NCBI RefSeq assembly: GCF_002262885.1
Contig: NZ_NKYF01000001.1
Span: forward strand, 310,001 to 374,000
Reading direction: 5' to 3'
DNA length: 64,000 bases
DNA from: Pseudonocardia sp. MH-G8
Lineage (GTDB): Bacteria > Actinomycetota > Actinomycetes > Mycobacteriales > Pseudonocardiaceae
Part shown: in pieces, positions 8,649 to 17,160 of the stretch
How positions within the stretch are numbered: the stretch's first letter is position 1
Layout of the letters: the number at the start of each line of letters is the position of its first letter
Position numbers and translations under genes: made by a program
The notes under the pieces: generated by a model
Databases searched by the model: none
The model's input: only the letters and a program-made list of their open reading frames with translations
What the model was told of the DNA's origin: nothing

Positions 8649-9119
8649 ATGCGAGCCGAGAACCAGCCTCTAACGCATGATAAGTGCGTGGATCGCATCG
8701 ATCGCGCCATAATCAACGTCCTCCGCCGCGACGGGCGTGTGTCCAACGTCGAGCTGGCCGAGCGCGTGGGACTGACGCCGGCCCCCTGCCTGCGGCGCGT
8801 CCGCCGCCTCGAGGAGGACGGGGTCATCACCGGCTACCGGGCCGACATCGATCCCGCCGCCGACGGCCGCGCGTTCGAGGTCCTGGTCAACGTCGAGCTC
8901 GCGGTCAAGGACCGGGCCACGGTCATCGGGTTCGAGACCCGGCTCGCCGGCTTCGACGAGGTCGTCGAGCTCCGTCGCATGTTCGGCCTGCCCGACTACT
9001 TCGTGCGCATCGCCACCGCCGACCTCGCGGCCTTCGAATCGTTCGTGACCGACGAGCTCGAGACCATCCCCGGCCTGGCCAAGGTCGACTCCCACCTGAC
9101 CATGAAGCGCGTCAAGTAG
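8649..9119 (+). CDS. Lrp/AsnC family transcriptional regulator
   Basis: 156 residues from ATG 8649, or 143 from GTG 8688; neither start has a clear ribosome site. The winged helix-turn-helix is complete (IDRAIINVLRRDGRVSNVEL, then LTPAPCLRRVRRLEEDGVI), followed by the RAM ligand-binding domain (LPDYFVRIATADLAAFESF). It diverges from azlC; related words GCGCACTTTAT (8610-8620) and ATAAGTGCG (8680-8688) face each other across the gap and could be its binding sites. The likely role is amino-acid-responsive control of azlCD and perhaps of the downstream epimerase-family gene. Confidence 0.9.
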   Translation: MRAENQPLTHDKCVDRIDRAIINVLRRDGRVSNVELAERVGLTPAPCLRRVRRLEEDGVITGYRADIDPAADGRAFEVLVNVELAVKDRATVIGFETRLAGFDEVVELRRMFGLPDYFVRIATADLAAFESFVTDELETIPGLAKVDSHLTMKRVK

Positions 9120-9142
9120 CGCGCCGACTCCTTGCTCCCCGC

Positions 9143-9160
9143 GGACCCGGACGCGGGTCC
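9143..9160 (+). terminator. Hairpin after the Lrp gene
   Basis: GGACCCG (9143-9149), a 4-base GACG loop and CGGGTCC (9154-9160) form a perfect 7-bp stem that can extend by one pair. No T-run follows, so it is only a candidate terminator or attenuator between the Lrp gene and the racemase-family gene. Confidence 0.4.
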
Positions 9161-9199
9161 GGGAGCCCTGGCCCGCACCCTCTGGCACGATCGGACGGT

Positions 9200-10270
9200 G
9201 TGATCGGCGCCGGAGGGAACCGCAGCACGACCTCTGACGGGGCGAAGCGCCTCCGGACGCTGGACCTGATCGACGCACATGCCGGTGGCGACATCGGGCG
9301 GGTGATCGTCGGCGGCGTCGTCGACCTGCCCGCCGCCACGGTGGCCGAGCGTGCCCGCAGGCTGCAACGCGATGCCGACGGGCTGCGTCGGCTACTCACG
9401 CAGAAGCCCCACGGGGACCCCTCGCAGTGCGTCAACCTGGTCGTGCCGCCGTCCGCGCCGAACGCCGACGCAGGCTTGGTGATCATGGGGACGATGGGCT
9501 ACCCCGGCTTCTCGGGCTCGAACGCGATGTGCACGGCGGCAGCCCTGGTCGAGGCCCGACTCCTGCCGCTCCCCGAGCCCGAGCGGGATCTGGTCCTCGA
9601 GACGCCCGCAGGGCTGACGCGGCTCACGCTCACCGCCCGCGACGGGCGTCTGGACGCGGTCGCCTACGACGCCCTGCCCGGCTTCGCGATCCCGGGCGTG
9701 CACAGCGCCCACGTCGAAGGCTGGGGACGGGTGCGGTTCCGGCTCGTCCACGGCGGCGTGTTCTACGCGGTCGTGGACGCGGTCGACGTCGGCCTGGACC
9801 CCGCCCGCGCAACGGTCTCCGAGCTCACCCGCTTCTTCGACGCCCTCTTCACGCAGGTCGTACCGAACCTCGAACTCGCCCATCCCGAGCACGGCGCCAT
9901 GCCGCCGCTGTCGCTCGGCCTGCTGGCAGGCCCGTTGCAGGCCGATCCAGGGGGCACACCACGCGTCGACGTCGCCGTCTACATGGAGGGCGGCGTCATC
10001 TGCGCAGGCCCGACCGGTACCGGGACCACCGCCCTGCTCGTATGGCTGCACGAGCGAGGACAGCTCGCCCCCGGCGCGGGAGTTCGGGCGGTGTCGCCGT
10101 CCGGCCAGGAGTTCGTGGGCACCCTCACCGACACCGTGACGGTCGGCGACCGCCCAGGAGCCCGTACCCGGATCGCGGGGCGCCCGTACCTGCTGGCGCG
10201 AAGCCGCATCATCGTCGACTTCGACGACCCGCTGATCGATGAACGCGGGCTCGCGGAGATCCTGGCCTGA
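9200..10270 (+). CDS. Proline racemase family protein, probable trans-3-hydroxy-L-proline dehydratase
   Basis: 356 residues. GTG 9200 is chosen because the frame upstream overlaps the Lrp gene and lacks homology. The fold is that of proline racemase and 4-hydroxyproline epimerase: DAHAGGDIGRVI near the start, then the first active-site Cys in GSNAMCTAAAL. The second site, normally SPCGTGT, reads AGPTGTGTTA, so the second catalytic Cys is Thr. In this superfamily Cys/Thr marks trans-3-hydroxy-L-proline dehydratases rather than Cys/Cys racemases. The neighbouring Lrp regulator and amino acid exporter fit an amino acid role. Confidence 0.85.
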   Translation: MIGAGGNRSTTSDGAKRLRTLDLIDAHAGGDIGRVIVGGVVDLPAATVAERARRLQRDADGLRRLLTQKPHGDPSQCVNLVVPPSAPNADAGLVIMGTMGYPGFSGSNAMCTAAALVEARLLPLPEPERDLVLETPAGLTRLTLTARDGRLDAVAYDALPGFAIPGVHSAHVEGWGRVRFRLVHGGVFYAVVDAVDVGLDPARATVSELTRFFDALFTQVVPNLELAHPEHGAMPPLSLGLLAGPLQADPGGTPRVDVAVYMEGGVICAGPTGTGTTALLVWLHERGQLAPGAGVRAVSPSGQEFVGTLTDTVTVGDRPGARTRIAGRPYLLARSRIIVDFDDPLIDERGLAEILA

Positions 10271-10374
10271 CCAGCACCTTCACCAGCCACGCGGTCGCGA
10301 GCGCGACCGCCTGCACCCGCCCCGTACGCCACATCGGTGCGAGCGCGTCGGCAGCGACCGCAATGAGCCCTGCT

Positions 10375-10911
10375 TCACGCGCTGGGCACACCGCTCGCGA
10401 GCAGGTTGCGTGCCGCCGCCGCGGAGTCGACCGGCACGACCACCCGGCCACCCTCGACCACGTAGTACGTCGGGAACGTGTCGACCTCGAACGCCGTGAC
10501 GATCGGGCCACCGGACTCCCGCTCCCGCACCACCGGCGTGGACCCGAGTGCCGACAACAACTCGTCACCGTCCTCGCCCGAAACGACGGCGAGCCCGGAC
10601 GTCCCGGACGCGACCGCGGCGAACTCCGGGGCATGCGACAGGCACGCCGCGCAGGTGGTCGAGAAGAACGCGATCACCCCGGGCCCGTCGCCGAGGAACC
10701 CGGCGTCCACGGACCGGCCGTCGACCGTCTCCGCGGTGAAGGGCGGAAGGTCGGCGCCCGCAGCAAGACCGCCGGGCACACCGAGCATCGGGCCGAGCGC
10801 GGCGAACTTGCGCTCATGCGCGGCGAGACGCCGGACCACCGCGCCCGTCAACAGGAGGTTGGCACCCACCATGATCCCGAGCACCACGACGACGACCACG
10901 AGCAGATCCAC
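10375..10911 (-). CDS. Membrane-anchored TlpA/MauD-like redoxin
   Basis: 178 residues. One N-terminal transmembrane helix (residues about 3-25) is followed by an extracytoplasmic thioredoxin-fold domain with the active site FFSTTCAACLSHAPEF (CxxC, about residues 90-93). The cis-Pro region is FPTYYVV. Such proteins reduce or shuffle disulfides on the outer face of the membrane; MauD does this for the disulfide-rich light chain of methylamine dehydrogenase. The gene lies 56 bp downstream of an eight-cysteine mini-protein on the same strand, its probable substrate. Client identity is inferred. Confidence 0.85.
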   Translation of the reverse strand: MDLLVVVVVVLGIMVGANLLLTGAVVRRLAAHERKFAALGPMLGVPGGLAAGADLPPFTAETVDGRSVDAGFLGDGPGVIAFFSTTCAACLSHAPEFAAVASGTSGLAVVSGEDGDELLSALGSTPVVRERESGGPIVTAFEVDTFPTYYVVEGGRVVVPVDSAAAARNLLASGVPSA

Positions 10912-10967
10912 AGACAGATTCCCTCAGCTCCTCACCACCGGGCCCGGCTACCACCAGCCGCCGAAGA

Positions 10968-11162
10968 TCAGCACCTTGCGATGTTCTCACCGATCAGGCA
11001 CGGCCCCTTGTCCACGCAGAAGGTCGGACGCCCACAGCCGTGGTAGCAAAGCTTCTTCCGGCCGTTGGAATCGCAGCACCAGCGCTCCTGGCACGCACTC
11101 GCCTGCACCTCGGGCGCAATTCGAGCCAGCACCCGGTCAGCAAATCGGCGCATCACACTCAT
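10968..11162 (-). CDS. Small cysteine-rich protein (64 aa, 8 Cys)
   Basis: ATG 11162 follows a good GAGGGA ribosome site. The N-terminal 23 residues are basic and amphipathic (MSVMRRFADRVLARIAPEV) and end in QASA. The remaining 41 residues contain eight Cys in the order C-CC-C-C-C-C-C, with Lys/Arg and Gly between them. The even Cys count, strong start and linkage to a CxxC redoxin suggest four disulfides formed outside the cytoplasm. It resembles the layout of MauA (an N-terminal export region followed by a Cys-dense core) but is far smaller. No family is recognised and no function can be assigned. Confidence 0.75.
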   Translation of the reverse strand: MSVMRRFADRVLARIAPEVQASACQERWCCDSNGRKKLCYHGCGRPTFCVDKGPCLIGENIARC

Positions 11163-11427
11163 TCGACGACATCCCTCGATTCTGAAGTGACCACGCGGTC
11201 ACCATCGAGCGGAGACCGTAGTATCCTCAAGATCACTATCACAAGATCGCATTGCGTGATCCAGATCTCAACGCCGTTCGTCTGCCCGGAGATGGCCGGG
11301 GAGGGACCTCGGCGGTGTTCACCGCCCGCGCGCAGTACGTCGAGCGGCCGCAGCCAAGCCTCGATCATCACGAACCCACCAGCGTGGATACCCTGACGCA
11401 GCACGCGACCCGGGGGGGCTGTGGAGA

Positions 11428-13035
11428 GTGTTGTCGCGCATGTCGCGCACGGCGTCGTGGGTGGTGCTGATCGGCGTCGTCCCGGTGACGATGCTCGCCG
11501 TGACGGGTGTGCTGGTCGGGTTCAACGTCTTCGCGTTCACCGAATCCCCCGTCACCGCCGTCAAGATCGCGATCGGCGTGGTGCCGACGGTGCTGGTGCT
11601 CGGCCGTGGGCTGTGGGTGCTGGCCTCCCCGATCGACAACCCGGTGCGCGGCATCCCGGTGCGCGAGCACGAGCAGCCGGAGCTGTGGGCGTTGGTCCGC
11701 ACGCTCGCCGAGGTCGCGGGAACCGCACCCCCGCACGACATCCACCTGATCGCGGACGCGAACGCCGCCGTCATGGAGGACACCCGGCTACTCGGGTTGA
11801 TCTCCACGCGGCGACACATGTTCATCGGCGCCCCGCTGGTCGCCGAGCTGAGCGCGGCCCAGTTCGCCGCGGTGCTCACCCACGAACTCGCGCACTACAG
11901 CAACCGGGACACCCGTTTCGCGGGCAGCGCCTACCGCAGCAGGCGGGCCTTCGTGCACACCCTGACCACGATCAACAGGGACGACCACCTCCAGCGCGCA
12001 CTGCATTTCCTGCTGCAGCACATCGGCACGCTCGCGCTCCGCGCGTCCACGACGCTGAGCAGGCGGCAGGAGAGCGCGGCAGATGCGGCGGCGGCCACCG
12101 CGGTCGGCTCGGCGGTCACCGTCGCCGCGTTCCGTGAGCTGGCGCCGATCGTCTGGTCGTGGAACGTGTTCCTGGACGAGCACCTGATGACGGGCTGGTC
12201 CGCGGGCTACCTGCCGGCCGATGCGTTCAGCGGGTACCGCAAGCTGCGTGCCTCGCTGCACGACGAGATGGCCGATCTGCGCGCCGACCCGCCGGACGAG
12301 GCAGACCCGTACGACGCGCACCCACCGTTGAGCGAGCGGATCGCAGCCGTCGACGCGCTGGGCGCCGCCGGCACGGTGCGGGTGCCGGCCGGGAATGCGC
12401 TCGGCCTGCTGCGCAACCCCGCGCCGCTGCTCGACGCTGCGCTGCTGGACGGGCTGGGGCCCGAGGCGCGCGCCAAGCGGCACGTGGACTGGCCGACGCT
12501 GGTTCGCATCGGCGGCCTCGCCTCCCTGACCGGGCACACCGACCGCGTGCTGACCAATGCGGCCCGTCTCACCGGGGGACCGCCGACCCTGCGCACCCTG
12601 CTCGACGCGTTGGACGCGGGTCTGCTGGTCGATCTCGGCGCCCACCCGAACGGGCCGGCCGAACCGTCGGAAGGACCCCGGGTACGTTGGGCGCGAGCAA
12701 GGTTGATCACCCGGGATGGGCTGTTCGGCGCGGTGGTCGCGACACTCACCGAGGCCGGGGCGGTCCGTTGGCTGGAGTCGTGGCCGTCTGCCGGCACCAT
12801 GCGGCTGGACACGCGGTACCGGCACTCGCTCCCACAGCTGGTCGACGCGGCGGTGGCCGCTCCCCCGGACACCGCGGGCCTTCGCAGGCTGCTCGATTCG
12901 GTGGGGCAACCACATGGAGGGCCGGAACGACGTGGCACTGCTGCTGAAGACGAGGACACGCGTCCTCTTCGCCATGCGCAAGGAAGCCAAACGCCACGGC
13001 CTGTCGGTGAAGGGCTACATCGAGCAAGCCCCTGA
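11428..13035 (+). CDS. M48 family zinc metallopeptidase
   Basis: 535 residues from GTG 11428 (ATG 11440 is possible). Two N-terminal transmembrane helices precede the protease domain. The zinc motif HELAHYSNRD (HExxH, about residue 155) and the third ligand Glu in RRQESAADAAAA are intact, so it should be an active membrane-bound M48/HtpX-like protease. About 300 residues follow without a recognised domain. The last 41 codons overlap the next gene in a different frame and have unusual codon composition, so the natural C-terminus may be near 12905. Confidence 0.87.
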   Translation: MLSRMSRTASWVVLIGVVPVTMLAVTGVLVGFNVFAFTESPVTAVKIAIGVVPTVLVLGRGLWVLASPIDNPVRGIPVREHEQPELWALVRTLAEVAGTAPPHDIHLIADANAAVMEDTRLLGLISTRRHMFIGAPLVAELSAAQFAAVLTHELAHYSNRDTRFAGSAYRSRRAFVHTLTTINRDDHLQRALHFLLQHIGTLALRASTTLSRRQESAADAAAATAVGSAVTVAAFRELAPIVWSWNVFLDEHLMTGWSAGYLPADAFSGYRKLRASLHDEMADLRADPPDEADPYDAHPPLSERIAAVDALGAAGTVRVPAGNALGLLRNPAPLLDAALLDGLGPEARAKRHVDWPTLVRIGGLASLTGHTDRVLTNAARLTGGPPTLRTLLDALDAGLLVDLGAHPNGPAEPSEGPRVRWARARLITRDGLFGAVVATLTEAGAVRWLESWPSAGTMRLDTRYRHSLPQLVDAAVAAPPDTAGLRRLLDSVGQPHGGPERRGTAAEDEDTRPLRHAQGSQTPRPVGEGLHRASP

Positions 13036-14071
13036 GGACGAGCTGGTCGCGCTCATCCACGAGGTGGACCCCACCGTCAACCCGGCCGAGATGGTGCCGG
13101 GCCTGCCCGACCTGCCGGGGGTGGACGTCACCCGGTGGGGCATGCCGCCCAGACCGGCGCTGAGCACCGATCTGAGCAGGCCGGTCCCGGTGATCGGTAG
13201 GGCGGTGGCCGCGGCACGGGCCGGGGACTGGCGGCCGGCCGCCGACCTGCTCCACCGCAGCTACGGGGACTGGGGGATGCGCGCGGCCGCGGTACACGCG
13301 CTCGGCGAGGCGGCTGCGGACGACGGCAACTGGCTGCAGGCGTGGCGCGCCGCAGGCACCGGACACGACCGCCACATCGCGGTCGTCGACGCGCACGGAC
13401 TCTTCTGGCTGGCCTGGAAGCTGCGCGGCAACAAGCCGCCCGACCACACCACGGCCGAACAGCACGAGGCGTTCTACCGGCTGCTGCCGCAGTGCGAGGC
13501 AGCGGCGCGCAAGGCGAGCGAGCTGGCGCCGGACGACCCGACACCGTGGTGCACGCTGGTCATCCTCGCGCGTGGCCACGGGTACGACAGCAACACGTTC
13601 ACCGCGGTCTGGCGCCAGCTGCAGGCCCGCGACCCGCTGCACCGCGCCGGGCACGAGTTCGCGCTGATGTACCTGGCCGACACGAGCGACTCGCCGCAGC
13701 CGGTGTTCGCCTTCGCCGAGCGGGCCGCCGCCGCGTCCCCCGCGCTCGCCTTCCTGGTCGTCCAGGCCGCCTACCACGCCGAGGACGACGACGAGAAGAT
13801 CTGGAAGGACGCGCGGGTCCACCGCGCACTCGACGCCGTGCTGCACTGGCTGGGCACTCCCGCCGGCGGCGGGGGCGTGTACGCGAACAACGACCGGCGC
13901 TGGGCGGGGTACGGGCTGGTGAGCGCGGGCCGGGGCGCCGAGGCCGTGCCGCTGTTCGCCCGGTTGGGCATCGACGCGTCCGGCAGGCCGTGGGAGGACT
14001 TCGGCGACAACGCGACCGACGTCTTCGACAGCTTCCGAAGGCGCGCCTGCGCAGACCCACGCTCCGCCTGA
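12914..14071 (+). CDS. Hypothetical protein downstream of the M48 protease
   Basis: 385 residues from ATG 12914; from here this frame has the third-position GC pattern of a real gene. The N-terminal 100 residues are charged (LLLKTRTRVLFAMRKEAKRH). The rest is Ala-rich and helical with TPR-like spacing (DLLHRSYGDWGMRAAAVHAL, then RAAGTGHDRH, then CEAAARKASELAPDDPTPW). No catalytic motif is recognised. It overlaps the protease gene by 122 bp and precedes a membrane protein by 16 bp, so the three probably form an operon. The function is unknown. Confidence 0.75.
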   Translation: MEGRNDVALLLKTRTRVLFAMRKEAKRHGLSVKGYIEQAPEDELVALIHEVDPTVNPAEMVPGLPDLPGVDVTRWGMPPRPALSTDLSRPVPVIGRAVAAARAGDWRPAADLLHRSYGDWGMRAAAVHALGEAAADDGNWLQAWRAAGTGHDRHIAVVDAHGLFWLAWKLRGNKPPDHTTAEQHEAFYRLLPQCEAAARKASELAPDDPTPWCTLVILARGHGYDSNTFTAVWRQLQARDPLHRAGHEFALMYLADTSDSPQPVFAFAERAAAASPALAFLVVQAAYHAEDDDEKIWKDARVHRALDAVLHWLGTPAGGGGVYANNDRRWAGYGLVSAGRGAEAVPLFARLGIDASGRPWEDFGDNATDVFDSFRRRACADPRSA

Positions 14072-14087
14072 CCCGGAAGGGACCGCC

Positions 14088-14978
14088 ATGGACAGGCCCA
14101 ACCCCACGAACATGATCGGGTACAGGGTCCTCGGCGAGGACGGCAAACTCGGCGGCGGCACGGGGCGACCCACCATCTCCTGGTGGATCACCTTCGCGCT
14201 GTGCGTGCTCTTCTTCCTGGCCACGCTGCTTCCCGGCGCGTTCACGCTCGTGCACCGGCACACCGGCCAGGGACTGGTCGACGTCTCGGACGGGCTGCTC
14301 GGTGTGATCAACAACCCGTACGTCTTCGCCGGGGTCGGGATGCTCCTGATGTGCGCGATGTGGATCCTGGAGTACACCCGGCGGGGCTCGATCGGGGTGT
14401 CCGCGCAGCAGCGGGGCAGGAAGGCCCCAGAAGGGAGTTTCGAGTCGGAGATCCGGCTCCTGCCCACGCCGCTGCACCTGGCGTGGTTCGTCGGGCTCGC
14501 CGTGCTGATCGTCGCGCTGCTCGGCCTTCCCGCCACCGTCGACTGGGACCTCGACATCTTCTTCGTCTGGTTCCTGTGGGGCGCGATCCTCACGCCCGTG
14601 AACGGCGCTGTCCTCGGCTCGCTGGTCAAGAAGATCGCCTACGCCCGCTGGTACCGGCGGCAGGCGGCCAGGAACCCGCACGGCCGTGTCAGGCGCACCG
14701 CGCAACCGTTCTGGCGCTCGTTCTCCTACCGGTGGCGGCTCGACCTGTGGATCTGCGGGGCCGCGACGCTCATGGTCGTGACCGGCGCGATCATCGGGTG
14801 GAACCTGGCGAGCCTCCCGGCCGACGAGTTCGGCGATGCCGAGGACATCCAGGAGGCGATCGCCGTCACGACCGTGTTGCTGACGACCGGTGTTCCGGCC
14901 ATGGTGTTCGGGCTGTGGGCGTGCACGCAGTTCTGGCGCAGCGGCGAGGACATCAGGACCGGGGAGTCGGCGACATGA
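14088..14978 (+). CDS. Multi-pass membrane protein of unknown function
   Basis: 296 residues, ATG 14088 preceded by GGAAGGGA. About six hydrophobic helices: roughly residues 28-50, 70-92, 123-145, 152-175, 225-247 and 262-285. A basic cytoplasmic loop (KKIAYARWYRRQAARNPHGR) lies between helices 4 and 5. No transporter or enzyme motif is seen. It follows the hypothetical protein by 16 bp and the M48 protease beyond that, suggesting an envelope-related operon. Confidence 0.75.
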   Translation: MDRPNPTNMIGYRVLGEDGKLGGGTGRPTISWWITFALCVLFFLATLLPGAFTLVHRHTGQGLVDVSDGLLGVINNPYVFAGVGMLLMCAMWILEYTRRGSIGVSAQQRGRKAPEGSFESEIRLLPTPLHLAWFVGLAVLIVALLGLPATVDWDLDIFFVWFLWGAILTPVNGAVLGSLVKKIAYARWYRRQAARNPHGRVRRTAQPFWRSFSYRWRLDLWICGAATLMVVTGAIIGWNLASLPADEFGDAEDIQEAIAVTTVLLTTGVPAMVFGLWACTQFWRSGEDIRTGESAT

Positions 14979-15080
14979 CCGATCTCGGAAGGATCTTGGG
15001 TACCTTGGCGGCGACGTCGCGGTGGCCGAGGTAGGTTCCTGCTCGCCTCGCTCGCCCGACCCATTTCCGAGGAGAACGCG

Positions 15081-15578
15081 GTGACCACCGAAGACGATGT
15101 CCGCGGCCGCGCCGCGACGCTGGACTGGCCGAGCGTCCACGCTCGGGTCCTCGCCTCCTTCGCCAAGGGTTGGGACACACCCGACCCGTATGCGTGGGAC
15201 GGCCTCATGACGGAGAACATCGAGCTCAACCAGCCCTTGCTGCAGCCGGGTACGACCCGGCAGACGTGGCACGAGGAAGCGCAGCGCCTCGTGACACTCC
15301 TGCCCGACATCCGCGGCGTGGTGGTCGGGTGGGCGGGCCACGAGGACCTCTTGTTCATCGAACTGCGGCTCAGCGCCACGCTCGGCGGGAAGTACCTGGA
15401 ATTCCGAGCGGTCGACAAGCTGTGGCTCACGCCGAACGGCACCGTCCTGCGCCGGGACTCCTTCTTCGACTCGGCTCCGCTGATCCAGACGGTGCTGCGC
15501 CGACCGTCCTCCTGGCTGCCGTGGTGGCGATCGGGGCTCGGCCCGTTCATGGCCAGGCGCCGGTTCCTCGATCGTTGA
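15081..15578 (+). CDS. NTF2-like (SnoaL-type) protein
   Basis: 165 residues. GTG 15081 follows GAGGAGA. Composition and pattern (an N-terminal helix with FAKGWDTPDPYAWDGLMTEN, then strands ending in RAVDKLWLTPNGTVLRRDSFFD) match the cone-shaped NTF2/SnoaL fold, used by small isomerases, hydratases and ligand-binding proteins. No catalytic residues can be assigned. It stands alone between the membrane protein gene and a convergent DinB gene. Confidence 0.6.
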   Translation: MTTEDDVRGRAATLDWPSVHARVLASFAKGWDTPDPYAWDGLMTENIELNQPLLQPGTTRQTWHEEAQRLVTLLPDIRGVVVGWAGHEDLLFIELRLSATLGGKYLEFRAVDKLWLTPNGTVLRRDSFFDSAPLIQTVLRRPSSWLPWWRSGLGPFMARRRFLDR

Positions 15579-15691
15579 TCGGGTGTTCCCGTTCGCTCAG
15601 CCGTCGCGCATCGCCGCGGCCGCGCGCTCGACCGCGGTGGCGTGGGGCCCGGCGCCCGGCCGCACCGGTCCCGGGCCCCGGGCCGCAGGTG

Positions 15692-16186
15692 TCAGCGGCC
15701 CGTTGAGCCGTCGATCAGCTCGCGGAGGATGTCGGCGTGCCCGGCGTGACGACCGGTCTCCTCGATCATGTGCGCGAGGGCCCACCGCATCGAGGGCGGG
15801 CGGCCGGAGCGGGCGGGCCGGGCGACCGGCGTCGTCAGGTCGGAGCAGGCGTCGATGACGACGTTCGCACGGTCGACCGCGGCCCGGTAGTCGGCGAGGA
15901 CGGACGCGACGGTCTCGTCGGGTCGCGGCCGGAAGGTGCCCGGCCAGTCGGCTACCTCCTCTCCCAGGAAGGTGTACCGCTCGACGTGGGCGAGGTGGCG
16001 GACCAGCCCCAGCAGTGACGTCCCCGAAGGGACACCAGGGGTGCGGACCTGCGGCTCCGGGACGTCCTCGGCCTTGGCGGCCACCGCAGCGCGCAGGTGG
16101 TCGAGGAACCCGCGCAGCACCTCCTTCTCCTCGGGTCCGGTACGTGGGGGTGGGGTGTCGCGGCGGCGGGTGCGCGGGGCGGTCAT
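15692..16186 (-). CDS. DinB family (DUF664) protein
   Basis: 164 residues. ATG 16186 follows GGAGGAG. The four-helix DinB fold is indicated by EKEVLRGFLDHLRAAVAAK, SLLGLVRHLAHVERYTF (first metal His) and MIEETGRHAGHADILRELIDG (the C-terminal HxxH pair typical of DUF664). Actinobacterial members are often mycothiol-dependent S-transferases or metal-bound proteins of unknown role. It lies 26 bp downstream of a methyltransferase gene on the same strand. Confidence 0.86.
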   Translation of the reverse strand: MTAPRTRRRDTPPPRTGPEEKEVLRGFLDHLRAAVAAKAEDVPEPQVRTPGVPSGTSLLGLVRHLAHVERYTFLGEEVADWPGTFRPRPDETVASVLADYRAAVDRANVVIDACSDLTTPVARPARSGRPPSMRWALAHMIEETGRHAGHADILRELIDGSTGR

Positions 16187-16212
16187 GGTTGCTCCTCCAC
16201 GAGAGTTCGGGG

Positions 16213-16856
16213 TCAGCCGGTTCGCCGGATCAGCAGGACGTGGTCGACGACTTCGGCAGTGCGTCCGCCGGGTCCGGTAGCCGTCCGGCGGGGCGCGTCG
16301 GCCCGTTCGACGTACCACCGCTCCGGTTCGAGGTCCAGGCCCGCCGCGACGTCCGTCGGGGACGGGAAGTGCGCGTCCGGGTCCTGGTTCCAGGACCAGG
16401 GCGCAGTCGAGCCGTGGTCGACGACCAGCAGGCGGCCGCCGGGTGCGAGCGCTCGTGCGGCGGTCCGCAGGACACGCTCGCGGGGCAGGTCGAAGGGGTG
16501 TGCAGGAAGTGCGCGGAGACGAGGTCGAACCGCCCGGCCGGGAAGGTCCGTGCGAGGTCGTGGCGCTCCGCGGAGATCCGGTCGCCGAGCCCCGAGCTCT
16601 GCGCGCGGGCGGCCAGCCGGGCGGTCGCGACAGCGGAGATATCGACCGCCGTCACCTGCCACCGCCTGCGGGCCAGCCACAGGGCGTCGCCGCCGGGACC
16701 GCAGCCGAGGTCCAGCGCCCTTCCCGGTGCCAGGTCCGCGGCGATCTCGACGAGCCGGACGTTCGCCCGGGGCTCGTCGGGCGCGTCGTGCCGCTGGTGG
16801 TGGTCGTCCCAGAAGCGGGCGGATCCGTCGGGGTGCTCGATGACAGACTCGGACAC
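16213..16856 (-). pseudogene. Class I SAM-dependent methyltransferase, frameshifted
   Basis: GTG 16856 follows AGAAGGAG. The first 119 codons encode a normal methyltransferase start: RFWDDHHQRHDAPDEPRAN, the SAM motif ALDLGCGPGGDALWLARR and the acidic motif VTAVDIS. At 16494-16499 the frame breaks: FDLVSAHFLHTP continues one frame over as FDLPRERVLRTAARALAPGG and runs to the normal C-terminus, VVDHVLLIRRTG. A single base missing from the C-run in the coding strand explains this. Both halves are well preserved, so it is a recent lesion or a sequencing error. Substrate unknown. Confidence 0.85.
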
Positions 16857-17047
16857 GGGAGCTCCTTCTGATGTGGTGTGCCGGGCCAGCCTTGCCCTTG
16901 TCCACCGGGAAGGCACGGTTCCTTGCGGTTCCGGCAAGTTCCACACCTGGCTGACCGGCCGGGTTCCGGCGCGTCGGAGCCGATACGTCATTCGTCGCAC
17001 CCATTCATCGACGAACGGCGCGAGCACGCGCGCATCCCGACGGGAGC

Positions 17048-17076
17048 GTTGACCTCTCCACTCCCCCTGGATAACG
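17048..17076 (+). promoter_or_regulatory. Candidate promoter of the selenoprotein operon
   Basis: TTGACC at 17048-17053 and TAACGT at 17071-17076 are separated by 17 bp, a sigma-70-like pair 85 bp upstream of the selenoprotein start. The rest of the 304-bp gap between the methyltransferase start (16856) and 17161 holds no convincing gene. Confidence 0.45.
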
Positions 17077-17160
17077 TCGCCGTTCGACGGGCGGCAGAAG
17101 AAATGCGGACACCGGCCGCCCGAACAGCTCTCCATTCCGCCGCGGGGCCCGGAGGTGACG

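Noticed and set aside
10968..11162. Cys-rich small protein as a RiPP precursor or methylamine dehydrogenase light chain
   Set aside because: There is no modification enzyme or transporter nearby and no heavy-chain gene, and it is much shorter than MauA; only linkage to the redoxin is supported.
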